A stretch of DNA of 64,000 nucleotides from Bolinopsis microptera (taxonomy: Eukaryota; Ctenophora; Tentaculata; Lobata; Bolinopsidae). Positions 31,859 through 47,554 of this stretch are shown here, in pieces; within the stretch, counting starts at the first letter, position 1; the number at the start of each line of letters is the position of its first letter. The translations under genes were made by a program, and so were the position numbers. The stretch is taken from positions 1,888,001 through 1,952,000 of the forward strand of contig NC_087082.1 of NCBI RefSeq assembly GCF_026151205.1. Reading direction: 5' to 3'. The notes below the pieces were generated by a model. That model did no database searches. It was not told the DNA's origin and worked only from the letters and a program-made list of their open reading frames with translations.

Positions 31859-32352
31859 CGACAAGACAAATAAAAGACACATAGAAAGATACAGTAGTAA
31901 ACCCGCGATGGGGTGGCATGTGCCTCAATAAAAATATTACAATCATTTATTATTATATCAATTTATCATTAAATATTTCAACAATATCAATAACGTATGG
32001 TTGATCCTTCTCACTTAGTAAAATATATAAAAATAAAGTTAATCTACACTAAAGAATAAATAATCTATATTATATAAGTCAACAATATTAACTCCCCATC
32101 TTCATTATTCATGTAGTCATTTTATCAATAGCGGTAGAAATCCAAGTAATTTTAGTACGCGGTGCGCAAGGAATTTCGTTTTTTTTAAATGCGTAGGCAA
32201 GATAAGCCTAAGTGTGGCAGTGAAAGTTGAAAAATAAGTTGCAGAATAAATTGCAGTGACTGACTGTCAAATGCATTATCGCAGTTCATTTATTTGACTG
32301 CACTAACGTTTAGGATTCTTACAGCTGTTATATTATTTTGCTAATATTTTGT

Positions 32353-33239
32353 TTAAAAGTTGTAAAGGACAAAGTTCTTGTCCGTCCACGAAAGGTTTTT
32401 TATGTCAAGTTTTTGTTTGTCCAGTAAGTAACGTACAATGTTGTCCTTGTATGAATTAATAAACTTATCTTGTAACTTAGGTACGTTGAAGGGAAGGATT
32501 TTATTTATTTCGTTTATCGTGTTGTTATATAATCGTGGTCCTACGTTAGAGATGCTATAATCGGTGATACGTAATCTGTTGAACTTAATTTCAAAATACT
32601 TTGGATTTCTCCTTTCCGTTTGTCTAAGCGGTGATTTTTCAAATATGCTACAGATACTCGATGGTGCTACTCCCATATAAACCTTGTGCATCAAAGTTAG
32701 ACAGCTTTTAGCAATGAGATTAGGAAGAGCCAAAATTCCTATTTTGTTGAAGATGGATTTTGTGTGAGATGGTAGTTTACGTTTTTCTTTGTCGTAAAAA
32801 TAGTTATGATATTCTGAATCAGTGGCGCGAATAGCTTTCTTTTGAGCAGAGAATAAAGACTGAATGGAATTTAAAGATTTAGTACCCCAAACAGTAGCGC
32901 AGTAATACAGGTGAGATTGAATTAAGCTATTGTATAGCATTTTTTGAGCTTTATTCGGAATGGAACTTTTAAGTTTCATCATTACGCCTGCATTTCTGGA
33001 TATTTTAGTCTTTAACTGTTTAATGTCATGTCTCCAGCTAAGTTTTGAGTCAATAATAAAACCTAAAAATCGTTCATGTTCACTTTTCAGTAGTCGCTGT
33101 CCTTCTATATTAATATTTATGTCCTCTGGTAATCTGTTAGTGAATATCATGTATTTAGTTTTTCCTACATTAAGTTTAAGGCCGTTGTTTTTAACCCATG
33201 TCTGTACAGTATTTAAAACTCTGTTTACAAGTAAATACG
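32353..33239 (-). pseudogene. 5'-truncated LINE ORF2 (RT C-terminal part)
   Basis: About 290 codons open to TAA/TGA at 32353: WVKNNGLKLNVGKTKYMIF, RFLGFIIDSKLSWRHDI, LYYCATVWGT and SISNVGPRLYNN are the post-catalytic tail of CR1/L2-like RTs. The catalytic core is absent. It starts directly at the edge of the 46-bp minisatellite. Different family from the other LINEs in the window. Confidence 0.85.
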
Positions 33240-33595
33240 AGGGCATGTGGGCGAGAGGAACTGTATAAAGATACAGGTAAATACGAGGGCAGGTGGGCAA
33301 GAGGAAATGTATAAAGATACAAGTAAATACGATGGCAGGTGGGCAAGAGGAAATGTATAAAGATACAGGTAAATACGAGGGCAGGTGGGCGAGAGGAAAT
33401 GTATAAAGATACAGGTAAATACGAGGGCATGTGGGCGAGAGGAAATGTATAAAGATACAGGTAAATACGAGGGCAGGTGGGCAAGAGGAAATGTATAAAG
33501 ATACAGGTAAATACGAGGGCAGGTGGGTAAGAGGAAATGTATAAAGATACAGGTAAATTCAAGGGCAGGTGGGCAAGAGGAAATGTATAAAAAAG
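33229..33595. repeat. 46-bp minisatellite, about 8 copies
   Basis: Unit pieces GTATAAAGATACAGGTAAAT and ACGAGGGCAGGTGGGCAAGA. It joins the truncated LINE at one side and the TTAA element at the other. Each unit carries TATAAA and CAG/GTAAAT. Confidence 0.92.
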
Positions 33596-33605
33596 TCACG
33601 GAGAG

Positions 33606-35056
33606 TTAAGGGGGCATACACCAAATCTGTCCAATCCAAATGACCTCATAGGCAGTTCAGTGACCATCTAGCGCACCGTTTCCACATCAAAAAAAATTAT
33701 TTTGAGAATACCCATTTTTGTAATCGAGCATTTCCTGGTTAGAGTGGAATTTTCGGAAAAACACAATTTGTTTCGTGGAGAGGCTATAACTATAAGTTAA
33801 TCATTTCTTGCGGTATCGGGTTAAAATTTTGCACGCCAACTATTCACATCTATTTCAAGGTGTGTGTAAAATCTTGATATCGTATCTAAAAAGGCTAGTG
33901 TGTTATAAATTTTTTCCCGATCCATGACTCAAAGTGCCGAAGGCACAAAAGAGTCAAGGACAAGGGTTAGCGATCGAGGTTTTTTTTGATATGGTAGCTT
34001 TGCGACCGTGCGACCGTACGTGCGTGCCTGCCCTCGCGCACTGTTATCGCCCACGTGACTACCTGCGCAAAGTTATTTTGCGCACAAATCTGAATTAAAT
34101 AATTGTTCGCGCGCGGCGCTGAACTGACCAAGTACATTATTAATTTCACAATGTACATATCCCACTAGGCACTAGTTGATAGCATACTATTATTATTTTG
34201 AGTTACTATTACTACAGATCCGTGTCACTGTCGGGTGTCAGGTTGCATAAACAATAAGCATATATATACACGATTTTCAAATTCTCTATGGAATTATATT
34301 AACTTGGTGGCGCTCGGCCTGTCACTCCGCTATATCTGCATGCGCCTTATAAACAGTTAAAACTGGGATCTCCAGGTTGTATGGAATATGATAAAATACG
34401 CCATCACGGATCGGGAAATTGAGCGGCCATCCACAAAAAAAGCGGCCGCATTTCTTGTTAAAGTTTAAAAAAGTCAGAAAGTTGAAATTGTCCTTTTCAG
34501 ACTTATTTTAACCAAAAAGTCAGTCAGGGAAGATCGGATTGATTTGATAGTTGACATGAACTTGTTCTCTGAATTCTGGCGCAGTTTTTGATGCCCTCAA
34601 AAATGTTTTTCCTCATTCATCTTCAGATCTATTGGACTTCAAAGCCAAACAACAAATTTAGGCACATTTTTCGTTTTTCATATTTACTGATTTTTCTAAA
34701 ATTTTGATAGGAATGTGCTAGTGACTTTTTGAAGGGTGCTAAATAACCGCAACTAGCACATTTATATATGAGTTATGAACAACAAAACACCCTAAAATGC
34801 TTCCCTTTGAAGTTATGGGAGAAAATGTGATTTTTTATCTGCAAAGCCAAAAACTTATAGCCTCTCCACGAAACAAATTGTGTTTTTCCGAAAATGCCAC
34901 TAAAGCACTAACCAGGAAATGCTCGATTACAAAAATGGGTATTCTCAAAATAATTTTTTTTGATGTGGAAACGGTGCGCTAGATGGTCACTGAACTGCCT
35001 ATGAGGTCATTTGGGTTGGACGGCACAAACCACTGTTTTGGTGTATGCCCCCTTAA
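33606..35056. mobile_element. TTAA-flanked TIR element, piggyBac-like MITE
   Basis: Ends GGGGGCATACACCAAA..TTTGGTGTATGCCCCC, flanked by TTAA at 33606-33609 and 35053-35056, the piggyBac target duplication. Inverted ends extend roughly 180 bp inward (shared TGACCTCATAGGCAGTTCAG). No transposase ORF, so non-autonomous. A smaller element is nested inside. Confidence 0.82.
33915..34405. mobile_element. Nested small TIR element
   Basis: Inverted ends TCCCGATCCATGA and TCACGGATCGGGA (13 bp, one mismatch) inside the TTAA element. The interior has a diverged copy of a 70-bp module also seen at 43497, 46418 and 47854. Confidence 0.5.
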
Positions 35057-37500
35057 AGCCTGTAAAGAAAAGTTAATAAAAAGAGCCAGGTAGACAGGAA
35101 GGTGGATAAACAGGAAGAAAAGTTAAAAACAAAGCTAGGCACTAAACTAGTTCAGTAGAAGGTTAGATAGCCAAAAGGAAAAGGGGAGAAAGGGCCAATT
35201 AACCATGAAGAAAAATAGTCAACGGACTAGGCCAGGCATAAAACCAGATGGCCAGGTATACAGGGAGCCATTAGCCAGTGCTGCTGAGACAATATATAGT
35301 AATAGAAAAGCATTATGTGAACAAACATGAATTTTACGGTTTTACCGGTAAAACCGGTATACCTTTTTCTGTTGTTGTTGGTTTTTCACAAATGATGACA
35401 AGCTTCTCCTCCGACGAAAAAGCGTTGGGTGATGGGTTACTGACACTTTGCACTCGCCATCCATTCTGGGCCTGGGTTCCTTAACGAAAATCCTTATTTG
35501 CCATCGATGCTGCCTTAATGCTTTCTTGCAGTTGTTAATCAGGTTTTATTTTTATTTGCTTTCCTCCCGGTCTTCATGTTCTTTGTTCAATGCCTGATGT
35601 CCATGCCCTGGTGTTATCACATGCTTCGTTGCGGTTTTGTTACAGTGCAGACACGCCGTCACGCCTCAGTTCGAAAGTGTTATGTACAAATAAATGAAAT
35701 TGTAACAAAATGTTTGTAATAGTAGATAAAAATGTTTGTAATAGTAGATAAACTATAGTAGTTGCTGTTATGTCGCCCACCTGCAATAATGTGAAGCGCA
35801 ACTCATACTTGCCAGGTTGCCTTGACAACGTCGCGCGCACGATTGTTTGCGGAGGGAATATGAATTAAAATTGGCCGCCAATGCCCAATGCTTGGAGGAC
35901 TTCGCCGCTTCAACGCGCCGCGCAAACTAGCATTCTTGCTTTACATCGCGAAGATTGTTGCTTCACATCGTCGATCGTTTGACATCGTCAATCAAGCCCA
36001 ATGCACAGGAGGACTATTATAGTGCAAAGAAACTGCTACTAACTGCTGCTCACTACTGCTCACTGAGCAGCAGTGAGCAGCAGTTAGTAGCAGTGAGCAG
36101 CAGTGAGCAGCAGTGAGCAGCAGTTAGCATTAGTTTCTTTGTGAATGCCTGTGCACGCGGTATCTGTACGTTACATATACTAATACATGGTTAAACTTAA
36201 ATGTTTCCACGAACTAGAACTCGGATTCATCTTCTGTGCAGTCCCAAAAAAACTTACTGCCATGACGGTGTTACTAGAGGTGCTTTAATTTAAACAGACG
36301 GCTTGAGCTCGCGTGCGACATTAAGCATGATTTGCACGCGTGGCGCATTCCAATGTTCAAACAGCTAGCACGTGGCACAATTCAGCCAATCAGAGTACAG
36401 AAATCTGCAAAGTTAAAGTTGCAAACTTTTGATCGGCCCAAAATGACACTTTTCTGGAGATTTGAAGAATAAGATAACTCAAAATCTACGTTGTCTTAAA
36501 TTTTCCCCCTGGAGGGGGGGGGGACGTTACTTTTACAAAACGAACATGTTGCAAAAAACCGGTCGCTATCTTTTTTACTTATTTATTTAACTTGAACAGT
36601 GACAAATTTAAATTTAATTTAAATTTATCACAGATCATAGTAATACTGAAGTGTATGGTGTAGCACAGTTTACCTACCATACTATAAGTTATATCTTGAT
36701 GCAAGCTAGTAAGGTATCTTGATGCAAGAAAACTATAGTGAAATCCTTTTTTGGACTGCCTTATTTAACTTGAACAGTGACAAATTTTAACTTAATTTAA
36801 ATTTATCACCGATCATAGTAACAGACTGAAGTGTAGCAAAGTTTAACTACACTTATAAACTACGAGACTACAGCTAGATATATCTTGATACAAGTAAGCA
36901 GAAAAGGAGGAATGTAGAGCCCAAATGAAATGAGCACAGCTGTCCTTATATTATAGCTGCCTTACTTCCAGTTCACTAATATTCAGTTCTCTTTAAGTTT
37001 AAGTTTTTTGTTTAAGACTCTGGGACGATATTTCAACGGATGATTATTTTTTCATGACTCTCAGTCTCATCCAGACTGTATCCATTTAAGGCACCCGCTC
37101 CCTTCTTTGATTTACGATAATTATCGTGAACAAAAGTAGAGTCTGGTATTTTTCATAAATACTGAGGTCTTCTTCCAAACAATTTTAGATCTCTATTACC
37201 ATGGTTTTTTAGACACCTAAATATGTCGAGTTCCGGTTTTTTTTCCAGCGTCAAATTTTAGCAGCTGGTTCCTTCTTTCCTTTTCATCTTTAAGTTTAAC
37301 AATAGAATAAAATATTTTGATCTACCTTTTGAACGACTTCTGATACGACTGAATTCTCCTTAAAACACGGTGGTATTTGCCTTAATTTTATCACTATCAG
37401 TATCAGGGCTTTAACTTTCAGTCCTGTTCCTTTTACCAGGTTTCAGTCTTTTTAAATATTATTTTCATTTTTATCTGATATCGATTGATATTTGTAAAAA
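35057..37500. other. Spacer with small repeats, no gene recognised
   Basis: Includes a foldback at 36002-36155 and a tandem duplication at about 36575-36860 (shared TTTAACTTGAACAGTGACAA, period about 183 bp). An open frame at 35278-35484 (SFSSDEKALGDGLLTLCTRH) has no recognised relative. Confidence 0.5.
36002..36155. repeat. Foldback element with CAG-rich stem
   Basis: TGCACAGG..GCAAAGAAACT is complemented by AGTTTCTTTG..CCTGTGCA. Between them CTGCTCACTACTGCTCACTG pairs with repeated CAGCAGTGAGCAGCAGTTAG. Confidence 0.7.
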
Positions 37501-37573
37501 ACGTTGAACTATTTAAGTATTGTCATATTCGTATCCTATTGTTTTTATCTAAAAAAACACCAGACCCGCAGCA

Positions 37574-37762
37574 ATGACGAAAGTATTCTGTTTTCTACTA
37601 GTGCTAGGACTGATCGCTCTGACTCAGTGTCAGCCGATCAGACGATCAGCTGAACCCCAGCAGAACGGTGAAGAATTTGTTGATTTTGGAAGACGATCAG
37701 CTGATCCCCAGCAGAACTGGCAATCAGCTGTGCTCCCCAGTGATCCCGTGTATCCCCATTAG
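37574..37762 (+). CDS. Candidate amidated neuropeptide precursor
   Basis: 62 residues. Residues 1-19 are a clear signal peptide (MTKVFCFLLVLGLIALTQC). Then QPIRR, peptide SAEPQQNGEEFVDF (25-38), GRR (39-41), and a second related stretch SADPQQNWQSAVL to the stop. The dibasic RR would be cleaved by prohormone convertase; the Gly before the second RR is the standard amide donor, so the expected product is a 14-residue peptide ending VDF-amide. RRSAEPQQN and RRSADPQQN show internal duplication, and a third decayed copy is visible in the DNA. A TATA-like TATTTAAG lies about 64 bp upstream and AATAAA at 37955-37960, so the gene may be intronless. No known family is recognised; an antimicrobial or other secreted peptide is the alternative. 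Confidence 0.6.
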   Translation: MTKVFCFLLVLGLIALTQCQPIRRSAEPQQNGEEFVDFGRRSADPQQNWQSAVLPSDPVYPH

Positions 37763-37954
37763 AAGGGTAAGAAGGGGGAATGAACGAATAAGTACAACAG
37801 ACGTTCATACTTTTTAGTAACCGAAGCTTTAAAAACCATATGTTAATGATACTTGTCTTAAAGAAATGTAGTTGTTCGTTAAGTGACCATAGTTTTAAAA
37901 AGTTACATAGAATATTGAGTTTTATTTCTCTTAGCACTTTACTTTTATATCAAA

Positions 37955-37960
37955 AATAAA
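37955..37960 (+). terminator. Polyadenylation signal
   Basis: AATAAA about 195 bp after the stop codon of the candidate peptide precursor. Confidence 0.45.
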
Positions 37961-38008
37961 ATATACTCCTATCTATGTACCTCGACAAGAGTACAGTCAA
38001 CAGTGTAG

Positions 38009-38370
38009 CGGGCGTGCTAAATCATTCTACTGTCGAACTTCGAAATTTTTCTAAAAGGGCCCCCGACAGTTGAAACCAACTTCAATAGCTGTATTTTCGG
38101 ACGCTGATTCCGAATCACCCCCCATGACATAGGGGTAAAAAACTGTCTCGATCACGTGATATGACCGTATAAGTAAGTTTGTCTTATTTCTCGTTGGGGT
38201 TAGGGTCTCAGCATATTATGCTTTTGTAAAGCAGGGGAGCATTTTAACCCTATGTCATGCAATTCTGAATCAGCGTCCAAAAATACATCGCGATTCAAGC
38301 TGGTTTCAACTGTCGGGGGCCCTTTTAAAACAATCTCGAAAATCGACTGTAGAGTGATTTAGCACGCTCG
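38009..38370. mobile_element. Foldback element
   Basis: Two inverted arms of about 150 bp, sharing GGACGCTGATTC, GGGCCCCCGACAGTTG and GTGCTAAATCA at the tips. The loop contains GATCACGTGATATGACCGTA and a TTAGGG-like stretch. Half of it recurs in the element at 24087-24862. Confidence 0.75.
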
Positions 38371-40400
38371 AGTTCAACACAAATTCAAAATTGGGATAGT
38401 TCTTTCATTCAAATTTCTGATTGTTTCTGAATAGACTCAGTGAAGACAAATTCTAACGGAAATAAATAGCTGAATAACGTATCGAAATTTCTACGTAGAA
38501 ATAGTTTAAAACAACCGCATGCAACGATAACGGACGAATGGCCGACTTAAAATCTAGTACACAAGGCTTAATCATTAATGTCGTTGCGCGTATCTCACCA
38601 AATATGGTCATTGTGAGGTCACGCGCATAGCAAAGCATTATTTCTGCAAAGTTATTTTTGTGGCATGCTCCGCGCAGCCCCAAAAACAGTTTTTTGGTAA
38701 TAACTTTTCAAGTTTGAGAGTTCAAAATTTGCTCCTGGGGAGCCAACACGATTTTAATAAGACGATCATTATGCAAAAAAACCAAAGGTCGCTATCTCTT
38801 TTACTTCCGGAGATATAGCTTAGTCGGTAAGGTTTCCTGGGGTGGCACGCGCCTGTCTACTTGTGAAACAACAATAATTATGGAACTAAACTATTTAATT
38901 GGTTTTTTATAGTTCTTGATCTTAAGCTTCAAGCTTGCTCGATTGTGCAGTGTGCACCAAGTTGACGTGTACCGTGTCTCAACCAAAATTGAACGGGGAA
39001 TCGTTTAAGAGGCACCTCGACAAAAGCTACCCACGCTATTTAATTGTGTTTTTTCACGAATAAATAATGAATAAGACAGTAGCGTTTTTGAGCTTGTTAA
39101 TATTTTCTTTCAAAAGTATATTCCAATTGTGATTTATAGTTATACGAATACATACTACTACACATTATAAATGTTGAAGTAACTACTACTGCGCTTAATC
39201 CATTATGATTAACATGTTTGTGTATGGATTTAGTTTTATACTTTAAATTAAAAATAAAATCAAATGCTTATGTTCGCCAAATGAAACAAACTCTGCTTTA
39301 ACATTAGAGTCTCTCTGCGCTTTTTGTTTTTATTAATCTGAGAAGTGAAAACATATTTCATCTGACACTGAAATTAATTTTATTCTTGGTTGAAATAAGA
39401 CACGTAATATCAGTTTTCATAAAATGCTGAACATATCCAAAAATTTAAATATCAAATACAACATAATATACCTTCAAAACAATAAGTATAACTCAGCGAC
39501 GTAAAACAAATTAATCCCTAATCTTACTATATATAAAGCGAGACGATATATATATATGGATCCGTGCCATTTTACTGACACCACGGCATCAACTTTAACG
39601 CGACTTTCCGCAAAAACCGTAAAAGATATACGACTGAAACTTTTTTGACTGGGTCAAATGCTTTTATGCTTTTCAAATCAGCATGAAAAAATAAAAAATT
39701 GGCCAAGGAATAGGAGTTTTAGAGCCCAAAATTTGGACCCCCAAGTGGTGTCAAAAACGCGAATTAAATAAGTAATAATTATTTTAGTCTCTTGAGTCTT
39801 GACACCATTTTAGGGTTATAGGGGTTCCTGCTAGTAAGTGTAATAGGAGCAGGACGGACTTTATTGCAAGTAAGAAAAGTTATGCACGGTGGACGGCCCT
39901 TATAATCATGAGCACTCTAATAATAACCGTCCATGAAGAACCTCTAATGTAAATATTTTATGAACAAAATATTAAAATCAAAAGTCAATCAATGTTTGAT
40001 AATGATATACTATTTGCAACAAATTCTGTGAAATCGAAATCAATGAAATTCAATTAAAAACAAATCTGGTAATCAGCGACTCCAAGCGGTAATGCGGTAT
40101 TCAATTAAAAGTTTTAATAGTTAGCTTGACTCTTGAATTGAATCTTTCGAATTAATTTAATTTTAATCAAACAATCAAGCATTGATCAGAATACGTCATT
40201 AAATAATAAATCTCATGACGTACTTTCCACAATTTTGCCTTTCATTCAAAATATACCAAATATTGCTGTGCTCTGGACCAAACTTCAATACTTCAGTATT
40301 CAAGCTTTAAGTTATTTTCTTAATTAGTCCGGTTAGAGTCATCTTAGTCAGCTGCTGTCCGAGTTAGTATCAAGTGTTCTGTGTGGCCCACGTATATAGG
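38371..40400. other. Intergenic, no gene seen
   Basis: AT-rich; includes a (TA)n stretch near 39550. A lone tRNA A-box-like word (TAGCTTAGTCGG, 38817-38828) may mark a SINE relic. Confidence 0.5.
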
Positions 40401-40416
40401 ACTCCGTGAGCTACTT

Positions 40417-44961
<4,545 letters not shown>

Positions 44962-44976
<15 letters not shown>

Positions 44977-45009
44977 TATAACAGAGACTATCGGTTAATT
45001 GATTACTTC
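44962..45009 (-). CDS. Zinc-finger gene, start-codon exon
   Basis: Acceptor TTATTTTTTAG, 5'UTR, then ATG at 44976 and donor CAACAG/GTAATT. An in-frame TAA lies seven codons upstream of the ATG. A further 5'UTR exon probably ends at 45092 (TTTCAG/GTGAGTC). Confidence 0.6.
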
Positions 45010-46142
45010 TAAAAAATAACGTTGCTATTTGACAAAGCTAATAAAGTAGTTGTAACGAAAACGAAAATAGAAGACATTGAGCAAGACTCACCTGAAAGAG
45101 CCTTTATACCACCACCCTCTAACAACCCTCTCTCTCCGACTCTAGCCAAATTCTCGGAAAATCGTTCGCTCCCGAGGTTGAATTGCTTCTAAGCATGACG
45201 ACCAACTCCGAATTCTTGGAAACGTAGACTCGAGCTCTCTCTCTCTCTCTCTTTCTCCATTGCAATCTTCATGACTGGAGCGAGACCTGCGTGAGCTAGC
45301 CGTCACATGACCCCACCCTATTCACCATAGCAGCACACGTGACAAAGGTTGAGATGGAGGCCGGCACGTGACCAGATTATAAATGAATGAAAGTCTCTTT
45401 TGTTGGAATATTTACGACCATCGATCGCGACCGGCACACGATATATTTTCCGACGTGTTTATTAGGATACTACATACAAATTGAGCTTACTGATAAGGAA
45501 TTTAAAATTCCACCGAACCTTACATTAATGATGTAGTCATGTAATACTACTAGGACCAGAACCTCGTGTCAAGGAAATTTGTAACAGTGCAGCTCATTAT
45601 AAGTTAATACCTCAGAAAGGTGTAGATTGCAGCAAAATAAGGGATAATGACTGGTCAGCTTATTTTAGAGTTTACTTTAGTGCAATATGAACCAGCGATT
45701 ATTCCTTATTTTATGTATTAAATATTTTATAATAAAATTCGCTTAATGCTTTACACAGAAATGAACGGTGTATCAAAGCTCTACGTCAATCTGAGTTACC
45801 ACTTTTACCACGTTTAACATCAAACATGATCGATAAACACTACCATCAGTGGGGGTATTAGGGTATATGAGCCGGTGCGAACTTACACAGCATTGCAATT
45901 TGATTACTATTGCTAAAACTACACACGTACAGTCACAATACCCCGGAAATCCAGAACGTGCGATTCCCAAATTAGATTAAACTTAAGTTGAGGCTAGAGG
46001 GCTACATGACTGGGTTCCGCGGTAATTCAGCTCAGCTGCCATTGGTCGAGCTGATAACACCTTGACAGAGCAAATATTCACGACTGGACTTTCCGTGAAA
46101 TCTGGAGAGAGAACAGGATTATTGAATCACGGTCACACTCAC
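45010..46142. other. Upstream region of the zinc-finger gene
   Basis: Contains a CT microsatellite at 45236-45256 and a likely 5'UTR exon edge at 45092. No other gene recognised. Confidence 0.45.
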
Positions 46143-46348
46143 GGGTCACTGTTATCGAAGTTTAAATGTAGACTCCTTGGCCGTCACTAAGTCTAACTTG
46201 TCCCTAATATGCAGTCATTTAAAATGCCCTCATGACAAGTATGCGGGGTAGTTTTTCATAATTTGAAATATAATACGGTTTTGAGCGGTTTTGGCGAAAA
46301 TTTGGACCACGTACACCAGACTTCTCGTTGCAGTATGGGTCTGTATGG

Positions 46349-46607
46349 GGTCGTTCACATATTATGTAATCACTTTTTGGCCCATTTTTAACCCTCCGTA
46401 ATCAGTTCTAGTTTTACTGGGCCGCGCTCAGCCTGTCATTCCGCCGAATCTCTATGTAAATGTTAATGAACATGATAGCCTGAGGTCCCCAGGTAATTAT
46501 AGTTCTACACATAGCTAGTGTGTCAAAATTACACTAGCGTAATTATTTCGAAAGCCCCCCCCCCCCCCCCCCCCCCTGGCTGATTACGTATTATGTGAAC
46601 GACCCCT
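46349..46607. mobile_element. 259-bp MITE inside the duplication
   Basis: Inverted ends GGGGTCGTTCACATATTATG and its near complement at 46588-46607, flanked by TAT. The interior holds the 70-bp module and a C21-22 run. Its duplicate lies at about 47789-48038. Confidence 0.8.
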
Positions 46608-47385
46608 ATCACTATCAGTGCATTTTTGGTAGGGATTTCTAGAAAAGGCTATGTACAATCAAAAGTTAGGAAAGTGAATTTCATGGAAGATGCCGGTCAT
46701 TGTACCCTACTTTCCGGGGTTCGGCCCCTTTTACTCTGAAGCGGGCTACTCAGCATGCCATTTTACGAAATTATCAGATATCTTTCCCTCTAAAATTACA
46801 TTTAGACACGTGAAATGTAAAATGGGCATATTTGAGATTAAACTCGAACTCAGATTACGAAAATAAATTAGACAATCTCGTAACGTAACAGTGTTAAAAT
46901 TCATCGTATATTACAACAGTCGAATTCAATTTTTACATCAAAGTTAAGTTAATCTTTTGGTACTGCACTAATCCCAGCTTAACCATACCGAAATATTAAG
47001 AAAATTTGAAACAAAATGTTTGTTTCTGAAAATTAATTGAATGTCAAAACAAAAATCTAGGGTGAAATAAAATATTTAAGGAATAGCCAGAATAAAATAT
47101 TGGCTATAATCTAAAAATGATATTTTTAGCGGAATTTACAAAAAATTCAAATATAGCATCAAATTATTTTTGGAAATTGACATATAAGATCTTAGCACAT
47201 ATATTTCTAGATTCTGCAAACTCTATTCAATTGTGCGATTCTATAGGGCCAGCCTGAGACAAAACGGAGTACAAAATATTCTTTAAAGTAATAAATATAA
47301 TTAAAACCGGGAGTGGTTCTGAAGGGGCAGGCGCGAAACAACATCACATCGAATCATTACCAAATATTAAAACACTCTAAAAACT

Positions 47386-47554
47386 CTAATATAATTTGGA
47401 GGGTGGTTTAGATTTGGTACAACGTCCCCCGCAGAATGAGAGCAGAATTAGGAGACATATAGAGAAGCCTATGTAAGCTAACAACTCGTGTTTATATTTG
47501 CTGGATTCTATTGAACGGTAGATGTCGTCCACCATCTCCAACGCAGAATCGTAC
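47386..47554 (-). CDS. GLG1: GLG1 terminal exon, copy 1 (distal duplicate)
   Basis: Identical in reading to the exon at 48819-48987, with its own acceptor and TAG at 47386-47388. Either copy would give the same protein; which one is used would change only the 3'UTR. Confidence 0.8.

Noticed and set aside
31241-31946. Several overlapping minus-strand open frames of 116-226 codons
   Set aside because: They are read-through of the 57-bp satellite in several frames (repeated LTWLRAYL-like strings), not genes.
33191-33599. Open frames of about 123 codons with repeated PRIYLYLYT-like strings
   Set aside because: Artefact of the 46-bp satellite lacking stops.
35278-35484. 68-codon plus-strand frame
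   Set aside because: No homologous motif, no splice or promoter context supporting it.
38817-38828. tRNA A-box-like word TAGCTTAGTCGG
   Set aside because: No B box, no cloverleaf stems around it; at most a SINE relic.
45102-45110. TATAAAGG on the minus strand as promoter of the zinc-finger gene
   Set aside because: A start site 25-30 bp downstream would fall within the first intron, past the donor at 45092.
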